NCBI GenBank assembly: GCA_937877625.1
Contig: CALFJG010000090.1
Coordinates: forward strand, 1-52,186
Length of the DNA stretch: 52,186 bases
Direction: 5' to 3'
Source of the DNA: an uncultured Prevotellaceae bacterium
GTDB lineage: Bacteria; Bacteroidota; Bacteroidia; Bacteroidales; Bacteroidaceae
Both the position numbers and the translations under genes were made by a program. Below the pieces are notes generated by a model. The model did not search any database, was not told the DNA's origin, and saw only the letters and a list, made by a program, of their open reading frames with translations. This document shows, in pieces, positions 30,128 to 39,304 of this stretch. Position 1 is the first letter of the stretch, and the number at the start of each line of letters is the position of its first letter.

Positions 30128-31162
30128 CTAACCTTTCTTTAGCGTTTCAATTTCTTTGCGTAAAGCGTTGAGCTCACGATACATATCGGGTAGTTTCTTA
30201 AACACTGTAGCGGCGCGCGCGAACTGTTTATAGTCGATAGCCGGTGAGCCAAGCAATGTTTTGTTACCTTCGGGTACGCTGCCTGCTATGCCGGCTTGAG
30301 CACCGCTTTGTACGCGGTCGCCAATAACGGCGTGGCCGGTGATGCCCACTTGTCCGCCAAACATACACCACTTGCCTATCTTGGTGCTTCCTGCCACACC
30401 GACTTGTGCGGACATCACAGTGTTTTCGCCCACTTCGCAATTGTGTGCCACCTGTACGAGATTGTCAATCTTCACACCTTTGCGGATACGCGTGCTGCCC
30501 ATCGTGCTACGGTCAACGCAAGCGTTTGCGCCTATTTCTACATCGTCTTCAATGACGACGTTTCCTATCTGTGGTATTTTGCTATAGCCTTCGGCTCCAG
30601 GTGCGAAGCCAAAACCATCGGCACCGATGGAACAACCCGAGTGGAGGATAACGCGGTTGCCTACTACGCAGTCGTGGTAGATACTCACGCCTGGATAGAG
30701 GATACACCCTTCGCCCACAGAGGCACGCTCCTCCACCACGGCGTGAGAATATATCTGGCTGCCCTTGCCCACCGTAGCCCCCTCGCCAATATAAGCAAAG
30801 GGGCCTACATACGCTCCCTCAGCCACTTGGGCGGTAGGGGCAATGCAGGCCAGCGGGTGTATGCCTTCGCGACGTGGTTTTTGTGCGTCGTAGAGTTGTA
30901 GCAAGCGAGCCACGGCTTCGTAAGCATTGGGTACGCGCACCAATGTGGCTTTTACCTCGCCTTGGAGTTGCAGGTCGTTGTTCACAAGTACAACGCTACT
31001 TTGTGTTTCATAGAGATAGTGTTCGTAGTGGCTGTTCGCAAGAAAAGATAGTGCGCCAGAACGGCCTTCTTCAATTTTGGCAAAGGTGTTGACCGTGGCT
31101 GCTGGATTACCTTCTACTGTGCCTTGTAAAAAATCAGCAATTTGCTGAGCTGTAAATTCCAT
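30128..31162 (-). CDS. lpxD: UDP-3-O-acylglucosamine N-acyltransferase LpxD
   Basis: A 344-residue trimeric acyltransferase placing the N-linked hydroxyacyl chain in lipid A (third step). The N-terminal uridine-binding domain runs MEFTAQQIADFLQGTVEGNPAATVNTFAKIEEGRSGALSFLAN. A left-handed beta-helix of hexapeptide repeats (about 105-310) follows, with the catalytic-site segment NLVQVAHNCEVGENTVMSAQVGVAGSTKIG. A C-terminal helix (ARAATVFKKLPDMYRELNALRKEIETLKKG) ends the protein. Length is normal. It lies upstream of lpxC by 184 nt in the same orientation, so it may have its own or a shared promoter. The gene is divergent from dnaE, and the region between them holds an 8-bp inverted repeat. Confidence 0.96.
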   Translation of the reverse strand: MEFTAQQIADFLQGTVEGNPAATVNTFAKIEEGRSGALSFLANSHYEHYLYETQSSVVLVNNDLQLQGEVKATLVRVPNAYEAVARLLQLYDAQKPRREGIHPLACIAPTAQVAEGAYVGPFAYIGEGATVGKGSQIYSHAVVEERASVGEGCILYPGVSIYHDCVVGNRVILHSGCSIGADGFGFAPGAEGYSKIPQIGNVVIEDDVEIGANACVDRSTMGSTRIRKGVKIDNLVQVAHNCEVGENTVMSAQVGVAGSTKIGKWCMFGGQVGITGHAVIGDRVQSGAQAGIAGSVPEGNKTLLGSPAIDYKQFARAATVFKKLPDMYRELNALRKEIETLKKG

Positions 31163-31184
31163 TATCGTTCCTGTCTTTGTTTGT

Positions 31185-31224
31185 GTAAACGTGTCTTAAT
31201 CGTTTCCTGGGAATAAACGTTTAC
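31185..31224. promoter_or_regulatory. Possible operator (inverted repeat) upstream of lpxD
   Basis: GTAAACGT (31185-31192) and ACGTTTAC (31217-31224) are perfect 8-bp inverted repeats, 24 nt apart, 23 nt upstream of the lpxD ATG. They could bind a dimeric regulator, or form a stem in the leader. No recognisable TAnnTTTG box for lpxD is nearby. Confidence 0.3.
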
Positions 31225-31371
31225 CTCTTCAATCGGCAAATTTCAGCAAAAAAGTCCACTCCGAAAAATGAAACACAAAAAATCTTCAAATACAGCGCGT
31301 TAATCATCGTAAGTAAAAGAAGCCACCTAAGTTTGAAACCCATATCACTGCGCTATTCAAAGATTTCGCCG

Positions 31372-31379
31372 TAAATTTG
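31372..31379 (+). promoter_or_regulatory. -7 box of dnaE
   Basis: TAAATTTG fits TAnnTTTG. It would give a leader of about 130 nt before the ATG at 31514. The -33 element is unclear. Confidence 0.5.
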
Positions 31380-31513
31380 CAGCAAGTTGATTTGAAGACT
31401 CCTCTTACAAAACGTTTGGTGCTAATGCTTTTCGGCGGGTGTTCAATAAATCCTTATTTATAGTCCCCCCCCTTTTGACAATGGTACAGCTCGTTTCCTC
31501 ATTTTGTTCTCCT

Positions 31514-34500
31514 ATGCACGATTTTGTACACCTCCACGTTCACACACAATATTCTATTCTTGATGGTCAGGCAGCGATAGACAAGCTTGTTAGCAAGGCA
31601 GTGAAGGACGGTATGAAGGGTTTTGCCGTTACCGACCACGGCAATATGATGGGTATCAAAGAGTTTTTTGATGTGGCTTCTCGCACACGCTCCAAGGGTA
31701 AGAAACGCCTTGCCGAACTGCAAGACCAGTTGGCTCAACTCAACACCGAGGGCGGTGCGGCGGCTTCTACCGACGAGGCGGAGCGTTTGCAGAGCGAGAT
31801 AGAGAAAGCGCGTTTGCAAGCTAACTTTATGCCTATCTTTGGTTGCGAGATGTATGTGGCCCGCCGTCGGCTGACCGACAGAACCGATAAGACGGATATG
31901 AGCGGCAACCACCTCATCGTGTTGGCAAAGAACGAACGCGGCTATCACAATCTGGTGAAACTTGTAAGCAAGGCTTGGACGGAAGGCTTTTATATGAAAC
32001 CGCGCACCGACCACGAGGAGTTAGAGCAGCATGCCGAGGGACTCATTGTGTGTTCCGCTTGTTTAGCCGGTGAGGTGCCTCGCAAAATTGCTAACGGCGA
32101 TATTGCCGGGGCGGAGGAGAGTATCGTTTGGTTTAAGCGTGTCTTTGGCGATGACTATTATTTAGAACTGATGCGCCACAAAGTCACCGACCCTGCCATA
32201 CGTGCAAATCGCGAATGCTATGGGATACAGGAGCGTATCAATCCGGTGCTTATTGACTTAGCCCACAAACACGGCATAAAGTTGGTTTGTACCAACGATG
32301 TCCATTTTGTGGACGAAGAAAATGCCGAGGCTCACGACCGCCTTATCTGCCTTAGCACGGGCAAAGACCTTGACGACCCGAACCGAATGGTATATACCAA
32401 GCAAGAGTGGTTTAAGACACGCGCCGAGATGAATAGCCTTTTCAGCGATGTACCCGAGGCTCTTGAAAATACGCTTGAGGTGCTTTCGAAAGTAGAGTTC
32501 TATAGCATCAACCACGCGCCAATTATGCCCAACTTCCCTATCCCCGAGGATTTTGGCACGGAGGCTTCCTATCGCGAGCGTTTCAGCGAGGAAGACCTCT
32601 TCAACGAGTTTACGCGCGATGAGATTGGCAACGAGGTACTTACACGCGATGAAGGAGAGAAAAAAATTGCCGCCTTGGGAGGCATCAACAAACTTTATCG
32701 CATTAAACTTGAGGCCGACTATCTTGGCAAACTTGCCTATGAGGGAGCCGAACGACGCTACGGCACACCCGTGCCAGAGAATGTACGTGAACAGGTGAGG
32801 TTTGAACTCCATACGATGAAGACGATGGGTTTCCCGGGCTATTTCCTCATTGTGCAAGATTATATCGCTGCCGCACGCGAGAAACTTGATGTCAGCGTCG
32901 GCCCGGGGCGTGGCTCAGCAGCGGGGAGCGTGGTGGCCTACTGCTTAGGTATCACGCAGATTGACCCTATCAAATACGACTTACTTTTTGAACGTTTCCT
33001 CAACCCAGACCGTATCTCCTTGCCCGATATTGATGTAGATTTCGACGACGACGGGCGCGAGCGTGTGTTGCAGTGGGTAACCGACAAATACGGTGAGGAG
33101 AATGTGGCACATATCATTACTTACGGCACTATGGCCACGAAGCTGGCACTTAAAGATGTGGCGCGCGTGGAGAAGTTGCCTCTGGCTCAGAGTAATGCCC
33201 TTTGCAAACTTATCCCCGACCGCTTGCCCGAGGGACCCGATGGAAAGTCTCCCAAGCTAAATTTAACCAACGCCCTTGCAGCAATTCCCGAGTTGCGACA
33301 GGCTGAGAGTTCGCCTGATGAGAAGATGCGCAATACTATCCACTATGCGCGTATGCTCGAGGGTAATGTGCGCAATACGGGAGTACACGCTTGTGGCTTC
33401 ATTATTTGTCGCGACCCTATCAGCGATTGGGTACCTATCTCTGTGGCGGAGGATAAAGCCTCGGGGCAGAAACTTCATTGCACGCAGTATGAGGGAAAGG
33501 TGATAGAAGACACCGGTCTTATCAAGATGGACTTCCTCGGCCTAAAGACGCTTTCTATCCTGCGCGAGGCCGTGGCAAATATACGCGAGAGCCTCGGCGT
33601 GGAGATCGACGTAGATGGTATTGATATCAACGATGCCGCAACATACGCCCTTTATTGTCAGGGCAACACTATTGGTACTTTCCAATTCGAGTCCGCCGGT
33701 ATGCAGAAGTATTTGCGCGAACTTCAGCCCAGCACGTTTGAAGACCTTATCGCGATGAACGCACTCTACAGGCCAGGCCCGATGCAGTATATCCCCGAGT
33801 TTATAGCGCGCAAACACGGGCGGCAGCCTATTGCCTACGACTTGCCGTGTATGGAAGAATACCTTAAAGATACTTACGGCATAACGGTATATCAAGAACA
33901 GGTGATGCTCCTCTCGCGTAAGATAGCCAACTTCACACGCGGCGAGAGCGACACCTTGCGTAAGGCGATGGGTAAGAAACTCATTGAAAAGTTGAACCAC
34001 CTCTACCCAAAGTTCTTAGCAGGAGGTAAGGCCAACGGCTACGATGAGAAGATACTCGAAAAGATATGGGAGGACTGGCGAGCGTTTGCATCGTATGCCT
34101 TCAATAAGAGTCACGCCACGTGTTATAGTTGGGTGGCTTTCCAGACGGCGTATCTTAAAGCGCACTATCCGGCGCAGTATATGGCTGCCGTGATGAGCCG
34201 CAACTTAGATGCCATTACGGAAATATCTAAGTTGATGGACGAGTGTCGCCGTATGGGTATCCGCACGCTGGGGCCTGACGTGAACGAGAGCCGCCGCAAG
34301 TTTAGTGTCAACGAGCACGGTGACATTCGCTTTGGTCTGGCTGCTATCAAAGGGATGGGAAAGTCTGCCGCCGACCATATAATTGAGGAGCGCGAGAAGA
34401 ACGGGCCGTATGCTTCGCCCTACGATTTGATGGAGCGTATCAATCTTAGTGCGGTGAACCGCAAGTGCTTGGAAAGTCTGGTGCTATCGGGAGCTTTCGA

Positions 34501-35338
34501 CTGCTTCACCGAGTTCCACCGTGAGCAGTATCTTATAAAAGACGGCAACAGCGACTTTATTGATGTGTTGATGCGCTACGGCCAACGCGTTCAGAGCGAC
34601 AAACAACAGAGTGCCGTGTCGCTCTTTGGCGGTATTGATGCCGTGGAAATAAGCAAGCCACGCCCCATCGCGCAATACGAGCCTTGGAGCGACCTTGAAC
34701 GCCTCGGACGCGAGCGCGAGCTGATAGGTATCTACCTCTCTGGCCATCCGCTTGATGAGTTCAAGGCCGTGGTGAAATACGTGTGCAACACACGCCTCTC
34801 TGACCTTGAGGACCGTGCGGCATTGCAAGGGCGCGACATACTGGTAGGCGGAATGGTCACTGCCGTACGCACGGGGTTCTCGCGCTCGGGCAACCCTTAC
34901 GGTATTGTACGTATGGAGGACTACGATGGTGCGGGCGAGTTAGCCCTCTTTGGCGATGATTGGGCACGCTTCCAATACTATATGCAAGTGGGCAATTCGC
35001 TCCTTGTTTCAGCACGAGCGGAGCCACGACGTTACAATGCTGAACAAGTGGACCTTAGGATACAAAAGGTGGAATTCCTGCCCGATGCCAACAAAAACGC
35101 TGTGCAGTCTATCACTATCCACGCGCCGCTCGAAACACTTGACGCAGCACTGGCTACAGAACTCAAAGCCGTGGTAGAAAAAAATCAAGGAACGCTCCCC
35201 CTCCTGCTACATCTTACCGACCGCTCCGAACAAATGGATCTACAACTACGTGTCACAGCTAACGGCGTGGCACCTACACCCGCCCTTATCTCTTGGCTTG
35301 AAGACCAACACAATCTTTCATTTACCATCAACCATTAA
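31514..35338 (+). CDS. dnaE: DNA polymerase III alpha subunit
   Basis: A 1274-residue replicative polymerase subunit. The N-terminal PHP domain opens MHDFVHLHVHTQYSILDGQ, with metal-site His/Asp residues and AVTDHGNMMG. The polymerase core has VGPGRGSAAGSVVAYCLGI (palm motif region) and LPDIDVDFDDDGRERVLQWV with the catalytic aspartates. Fingers include ALYRPGPMQYIPEFIARKHG and TYGITVYQEQVMLLSRKIANFTRGESD. The C-terminal OB-fold region includes LVGGMVTAVRTGFSRSGNPYGIVRMEDYDGAGELALFGDDW. The start is set at ATG 31514, because homologues begin MxDFVHLHVHTQYS; a GTG at 31439 and an ATG at 31481 are also in frame. It reads divergently from lpxD. queA starts 34 nt downstream. Confidence 0.97.
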   Translation: MHDFVHLHVHTQYSILDGQAAIDKLVSKAVKDGMKGFAVTDHGNMMGIKEFFDVASRTRSKGKKRLAELQDQLAQLNTEGGAAASTDEAERLQSEIEKARLQANFMPIFGCEMYVARRRLTDRTDKTDMSGNHLIVLAKNERGYHNLVKLVSKAWTEGFYMKPRTDHEELEQHAEGLIVCSACLAGEVPRKIANGDIAGAEESIVWFKRVFGDDYYLELMRHKVTDPAIRANRECYGIQERINPVLIDLAHKHGIKLVCTNDVHFVDEENAEAHDRLICLSTGKDLDDPNRMVYTKQEWFKTRAEMNSLFSDVPEALENTLEVLSKVEFYSINHAPIMPNFPIPEDFGTEASYRERFSEEDLFNEFTRDEIGNEVLTRDEGEKKIAALGGINKLYRIKLEADYLGKLAYEGAERRYGTPVPENVREQVRFELHTMKTMGFPGYFLIVQDYIAAAREKLDVSVGPGRGSAAGSVVAYCLGITQIDPIKYDLLFERFLNPDRISLPDIDVDFDDDGRERVLQWVTDKYGEENVAHIITYGTMATKLALKDVARVEKLPLAQSNALCKLIPDRLPEGPDGKSPKLNLTNALAAIPELRQAESSPDEKMRNTIHYARMLEGNVRNTGVHACGFIICRDPISDWVPISVAEDKASGQKLHCTQYEGKVIEDTGLIKMDFLGLKTLSILREAVANIRESLGVEIDVDGIDINDAATYALYCQGNTIGTFQFESAGMQKYLRELQPSTFEDLIAMNALYRPGPMQYIPEFIARKHGRQPIAYDLPCMEEYLKDTYGITVYQEQVMLLSRKIANFTRGESDTLRKAMGKKLIEKLNHLYPKFLAGGKANGYDEKILEKIWEDWRAFASYAFNKSHATCYSWVAFQTAYLKAHYPAQYMAAVMSRNLDAITEISKLMDECRRMGIRTLGPDVNESRRKFSVNEHGDIRFGLAAIKGMGKSAADHIIEEREKNGPYASPYDLMERINLSAVNRKCLESLVLSGAFDCFTEFHREQYLIKDGNSDFIDVLMRYGQRVQSDKQQSAVSLFGGIDAVEISKPRPIAQYEPWSDLERLGRERELIGIYLSGHPLDEFKAVVKYVCNTRLSDLEDRAALQGRDILVGGMVTAVRTGFSRSGNPYGIVRMEDYDGAGELALFGDDWARFQYYMQVGNSLLVSARAEPRRYNAEQVDLRIQKVEFLPDANKNAVQSITIHAPLETLDAALATELKAVVEKNQGTLPLLLHLTDRSEQMDLQLRVTANGVAPTPALISWLEDQHNLSFTINH

Positions 35339-35372
35339 TCACACCTTGAGGGGTGTTGTTATCTCCGAGTAA

Positions 35373-36602
35373 ATGCTCATCCAGAACTACAATTATTTGC
35401 TCCCCCAAGAGCGCATTGCTAAATATCCGCTTCCCGAGCGCGATGCTTCAAAAATGCTTGTTTATCGTAACGGGAGGATAAAGGAGGATACTTTCCGAAA
35501 CATTGCAAACTACCTGCCCGCCGACACACTGATGGTGATGAACAACACACGAGTGGTACGCGCACGCTTGCATTTCTATAAGGAGAGTGGGGCGCGCATA
35601 GAGATTTTCCTCTTAGAGCCGCTTGCTCCGCGAGACTACGAACAAGCCTTCGCTGCAACAACAACCTGTACTTGGACGTGTCTTATAGGTAATGCTAAGA
35701 AGTGGAAAGAAGGAGTGTTGAAACAAACCATTCAGATTGACGGACACGATGTGGTATTGTCGGCAGAGGCCTTGCCTGTAGCGGAATGTTCACACGCCTT
35801 AAATGGCGAACGTGCCGTGCGTCTCTGTTTTTCTGGCGAGGGCATTCAGCCCACCTTTGCTGCTGTGATTGAAAGTGCCGGCGAACTGCCTATCCCGCCC
35901 TACTTAGGTCGCGACACAGAACCCTCCGACCTTGTTACCTATCAAACTGTCTATGCTCGCTTGGAAGGCAGCGTGGCGGCACCTACGGCAGGACTGCATT
36001 TCACGCCGAACGTCTTGTCGGCCTTGGATGCTGCAGGGGTGATGCGCTCGGAGGTGACTCTCCACGTGGGAGCGGGTACGTTTCGTCCTGTGAAGACCGA
36101 ACACGTAGAAGACCACACGATGCACGCCGAACACATCAGTATAAATAGGAACGTCATAGAACAATTGCTTGCTCATGGCTGTCGGTGTGTGGCTATCGGT
36201 ACAACCAGTGTGCGCACCATAGAATCACTTTACTATATCGGTCGCACGCTCTTGGCAAATCCTAAGACCGATCTTCACGCACTCCACATTCCCCAGTGGG
36301 CGCCCTACGAGACGAATGTGGCCTCGCCGTCTGCCGAGGAAGCTCTGTGTGCAGTGTTACAAACGCTGGAGCGCGAGGGAGAAACACGTATAGAGGCCAC
36401 TACGCAGTTGATGATAAAGCCCGGCTACCAATATCGGTTCGTGCAGGCGATGCTCACCAACTTTCACCAACCGAAGAGTACGCTGCTCTTGCTCGTTTCG
36501 GCTTTTGTCGGCGAGGCGTGGTGTACGGTCTATCAATATGCCCTTTCCCACGACTTCCGCTTCCTTTCCTACGGCGATTGTTGTTTGCTCTTTAAGGAAT
36601 AA
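35373..36602 (+). CDS. queA: S-adenosylmethionine:tRNA ribosyltransferase-isomerase (QueA)
   Basis: A 409-residue enzyme that moves the ribosyl moiety of S-adenosylmethionine to preQ1-modified tRNA to form epoxyqueuosine. Family landmarks: LLPQERIAKYPLPERDASKMLVY near the N-terminus, LMVMNNTRVVRARL, PIPPYLGRDTEPSDLVTYQTVYARLEGSVAAPTAGLHFT, HVGAGTFRPVKTEHVEDHTMHAEHISI and FHQPKSTLLLLVSAFVG. Length is a little above the common 350, as in other Bacteroidota. It follows dnaE closely on the same strand. The tail end lies only 7 bp from the convergent DUF5686-like gene, with no obvious terminator between. No other queuosine gene is in the window. Confidence 0.97.
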   Translation: MLIQNYNYLLPQERIAKYPLPERDASKMLVYRNGRIKEDTFRNIANYLPADTLMVMNNTRVVRARLHFYKESGARIEIFLLEPLAPRDYEQAFAATTTCTWTCLIGNAKKWKEGVLKQTIQIDGHDVVLSAEALPVAECSHALNGERAVRLCFSGEGIQPTFAAVIESAGELPIPPYLGRDTEPSDLVTYQTVYARLEGSVAAPTAGLHFTPNVLSALDAAGVMRSEVTLHVGAGTFRPVKTEHVEDHTMHAEHISINRNVIEQLLAHGCRCVAIGTTSVRTIESLYYIGRTLLANPKTDLHALHIPQWAPYETNVASPSAEEALCAVLQTLEREGETRIEATTQLMIKPGYQYRFVQAMLTNFHQPKSTLLLLVSAFVGEAWCTVYQYALSHDFRFLSYGDCCLLFKE

Positions 36603-36609
36603 CGGTGCG

Positions 36610-39195
36610 TTAGAACCTTAGTTCAATGCCCATACGTATGCCGTTCTTGTGCGCTTTGGGATTATCAAGATACGAGAGGCGGCGTACATACTGCACGTGG
36701 AAAATCTTAAAGATGTTGTACACGCCGATATATGCCTCAATGTATGGACGTGAGTAGTCAATAGGGTGGGAGAGGGTGCTGTATGTACCCTCAGCTTTCC
36801 AACGCCCTGGGAAATAGAAGAGTTGTGAGGAGGACGGGTGGTGCGACGGGTTATTCTTGTCGGAGAGGGCACCCCAAAAAACATTTATGCCGAAAAGTTC
36901 GCGCCATTTAAGTTTTCGTAGCAATGGTACGCGATTGAGCAACTTGCCGCTCGTGTCCCACTGGAGGAAGAGCGAGAGTGAGCGGTCGGCGAGGAATTCC
37001 ATGTTGTCCACCATAGAAAACGCGTTGTCGGCTCTGAAGTACGAGAGGTTTGAGGCGGGGATAATCAAAAACGGATAAGGCACACTGTTCCATTGCAATG
37101 CTCCCTGCAAACTAAGGTCTATCTTGCCCCACGAGCCTACCCAGAAACGTTTATATAAAAGCAGCTCGGTAAGATTGCTGTTATAGTCCGCACCCAGTAG
37201 GCCGCGTATGCCTATCGTATGGCTTAGTGTGATGATAGGAGCATCGTTGTTGGTCGGCATACGTCGTTGCTTGGTGTTCATCCACGTTACGCCGGGTTGG
37301 TATGTCATTCCGAGTTGCACCTCGGTACGGTCTAAGTGGGGTAGATAGAGACTCGCATCTTGTGATATGTTGCCCGTAGAGAGAGGCTGGTAGAACATCG
37401 ACAGCGTGGGCGTGCTGCGTTCCACCGCCGCCTCGCCCCATAGTTGTAGTCCGTTGCCCCACTCGCGGTGGTAGTGCAGACGCAGCGAGCGAAGGTAATA
37501 CATATGGTCAACCTCTGTCCACTTCAGTGCTTTGAACGTGTTGTCTTTGTCTGCTCCGAGGAAACGGTCGGAGGGTGAGAACACGTCGTCGGTGTAGGTC
37601 AGTGTGACATCGTGGCGTGGGAACTCGTGTGGGCGGTAGGCTTTCGGAAGGAAACTATATGTGGCCTCCAGCATACCTTTCCATCGGTTGTCGCGGAAGC
37701 CGTAGGCCATATAGCCTTTTAGGAAGAAATGGGGGTTGAGGTGTGCCGTGGTTTGTGCCGAGGCGCGCAGACGCAGGCCGTCCACTTTGTTGGTAGAAAT
37801 GATGCTCAGCATTGGGCCTATGTCGATGATGCCGGGCTTTCCCTCGCGGCCTGTTTCTACAAAGTTTTCTACCAAGGCTTGCAGGCCAATCATATAGAGT
37901 TTATATCCTCTCAACCCGCGTATGCGCGACATCACGCCTTTCACGCCCTCTTCGGTTTGCTGTATGCTACCAGGGCGATAACGATCCCAGTAGGCCTCGT
38001 CGCGCACGGTGGCTTGTGCCTCGGTGCGTACATTACCTTCAAACTTAAAGGTGCGTGCCGGTATCTCGCCGAAATCGTAGTGGGAATAGGCTGTGGTGCG
38101 GCGTATCATCCATTTGCCCATAATGTCGAGCAAGTTAATCTGCACTATCATATCATCCTCTTCCATCACTGGCTCGCCCGTGGAGAGCACTACAAACTGT
38201 TGGTGTATGCGCATACTTGTCACCCAGTTGACACCAGAGCCGTGGGGCAAGCCCATCTCCACTCGCCGCACACGGTAGGAACTGTCGCCCACCACGATGT
38301 ATAGATGGCCGCTGAAACCAAAGTCCTGTGTGTTGGCGGGCGTGAAACTAACGTCAACGCAGCGGTAGCCCGAGATGTCGGTGGTGTCGCCAAGGAAGAA
38401 GTGGTAAAAACTAATAGCACCGTTGCTGATAGGACTCACAAACTGGTGGCGCAGGAGCATTATCTTGTCCTCGTAGATATTTACGTCGGTAAAACACTCG
38501 GCGAGCATCTGCGACATATTCTCACCCGTGGCAAGGAGTTTGCTCACGCCGATGTTGCGCTTTCCTGTTACGATGGTTTTCTCAGCGCGTGGCGACTGGC
38601 GGAATACCTGTGTCTCTGTCGTCTCGTCCATTGTAACAGGCAGTGTCACGGTGCCTGTCTCGGGGCATATCTCTTCACTGCCGCGTAGGAACGAAAGCGG
38701 TTTTAGCGTGATGAGGTTGAACGTGTTGGGTGTCACCTCGTCGAGCGAAAACGTCATACGCCGATAGCGGTCGTAACGGAAATAGTCGTGTGTATGTAGG
38801 TCGGTGAGTTTTTTGTTGGCGATGACGCGGCGCATCAACTCTACGGCAGGATTTTCCTTGCGGCTGTATCGTTGCCGCTTGCCTTCTACTATCGCCGCGC
38901 CGAGTGTGGCATCGAACGGCGACAGTTCTACGGAGACCTCGCGCTCGCGTTTCACGTTGATGGTGCGAGCGGTATAACCCACGCATGCTACGCGGAGTTT
39001 CCCGCGTTGAAAGGGTTTTACAAAACGTCCGTCGGCATCGGTAAGTGTGATTTCGCCGCCTTGGAAATACACGCTCGCACTTTGCACCGGTTCTTGCGTC
39101 ACGGCATCTATCACACGCCCGCGCAGCGTGTCTTGAGCAAGGGCGGGGAGCAGGGCTGATATACTATATATAATAAGGAATAGGAAGCGGGACAC
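36610..39195 (-). CDS. DUF5686/CarboxypepD_reg-like outer-membrane protein
   Basis: An 861-residue exported protein. Start GTG at 39195, with signal peptide MSRFLFLIIYSISALLPALAQ. Residues about 22-100 are a carboxypeptidase-regulatory-like plug domain (DTLRGRVIDAVTQEPVQSASVYFQGGEITLTDADGRFVKPF...RVACVGYTARTINV), as in TonB-linked receptors. The rest resembles the DUF5686 family: a periplasmic region followed by an approximately 400-residue C-terminal barrel-like part (YSFLPKAYRPHEFPRHDVTLTYTDDVFS, YSRPYIEAYIGVYNIFKIFHVQYVRRLSYLDNP, GIRMGIELRF end). A final Phe fits BAM-dependent outer-membrane insertion. It is reported only as uncharacterised in Bacteroidota. It lies downstream of the inositol-phosphate synthase on the same strand after a 109-bp gap. 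Confidence 0.8.
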   Translation of the reverse strand: MSRFLFLIIYSISALLPALAQDTLRGRVIDAVTQEPVQSASVYFQGGEITLTDADGRFVKPFQRGKLRVACVGYTARTINVKREREVSVELSPFDATLGAAIVEGKRQRYSRKENPAVELMRRVIANKKLTDLHTHDYFRYDRYRRMTFSLDEVTPNTFNLITLKPLSFLRGSEEICPETGTVTLPVTMDETTETQVFRQSPRAEKTIVTGKRNIGVSKLLATGENMSQMLAECFTDVNIYEDKIMLLRHQFVSPISNGAISFYHFFLGDTTDISGYRCVDVSFTPANTQDFGFSGHLYIVVGDSSYRVRRVEMGLPHGSGVNWVTSMRIHQQFVVLSTGEPVMEEDDMIVQINLLDIMGKWMIRRTTAYSHYDFGEIPARTFKFEGNVRTEAQATVRDEAYWDRYRPGSIQQTEEGVKGVMSRIRGLRGYKLYMIGLQALVENFVETGREGKPGIIDIGPMLSIISTNKVDGLRLRASAQTTAHLNPHFFLKGYMAYGFRDNRWKGMLEATYSFLPKAYRPHEFPRHDVTLTYTDDVFSPSDRFLGADKDNTFKALKWTEVDHMYYLRSLRLHYHREWGNGLQLWGEAAVERSTPTLSMFYQPLSTGNISQDASLYLPHLDRTEVQLGMTYQPGVTWMNTKQRRMPTNNDAPIITLSHTIGIRGLLGADYNSNLTELLLYKRFWVGSWGKIDLSLQGALQWNSVPYPFLIIPASNLSYFRADNAFSMVDNMEFLADRSLSLFLQWDTSGKLLNRVPLLRKLKWRELFGINVFWGALSDKNNPSHHPSSSQLFYFPGRWKAEGTYSTLSHPIDYSRPYIEAYIGVYNIFKIFHVQYVRRLSYLDNPKAHKNGIRMGIELRF

Positions 39196-39304
39196 GGGTT
39201 AAATAGTTTTTTAATGAGGGCTTTCGGGAGTGTCGGGGTTGCCTTAGTTTTGTCGGAGTGTTCGTACTACGTAGCTCACTTGTCTATTCGGCGTACACAC
39301 CTTG

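Noticed and set aside
31439..31513. Earlier GTG start of dnaE
   Set aside because: The PHP domain begins MHDFVHLHVHTQYS, which is the usual N-terminus; the extra residues have no counterpart.
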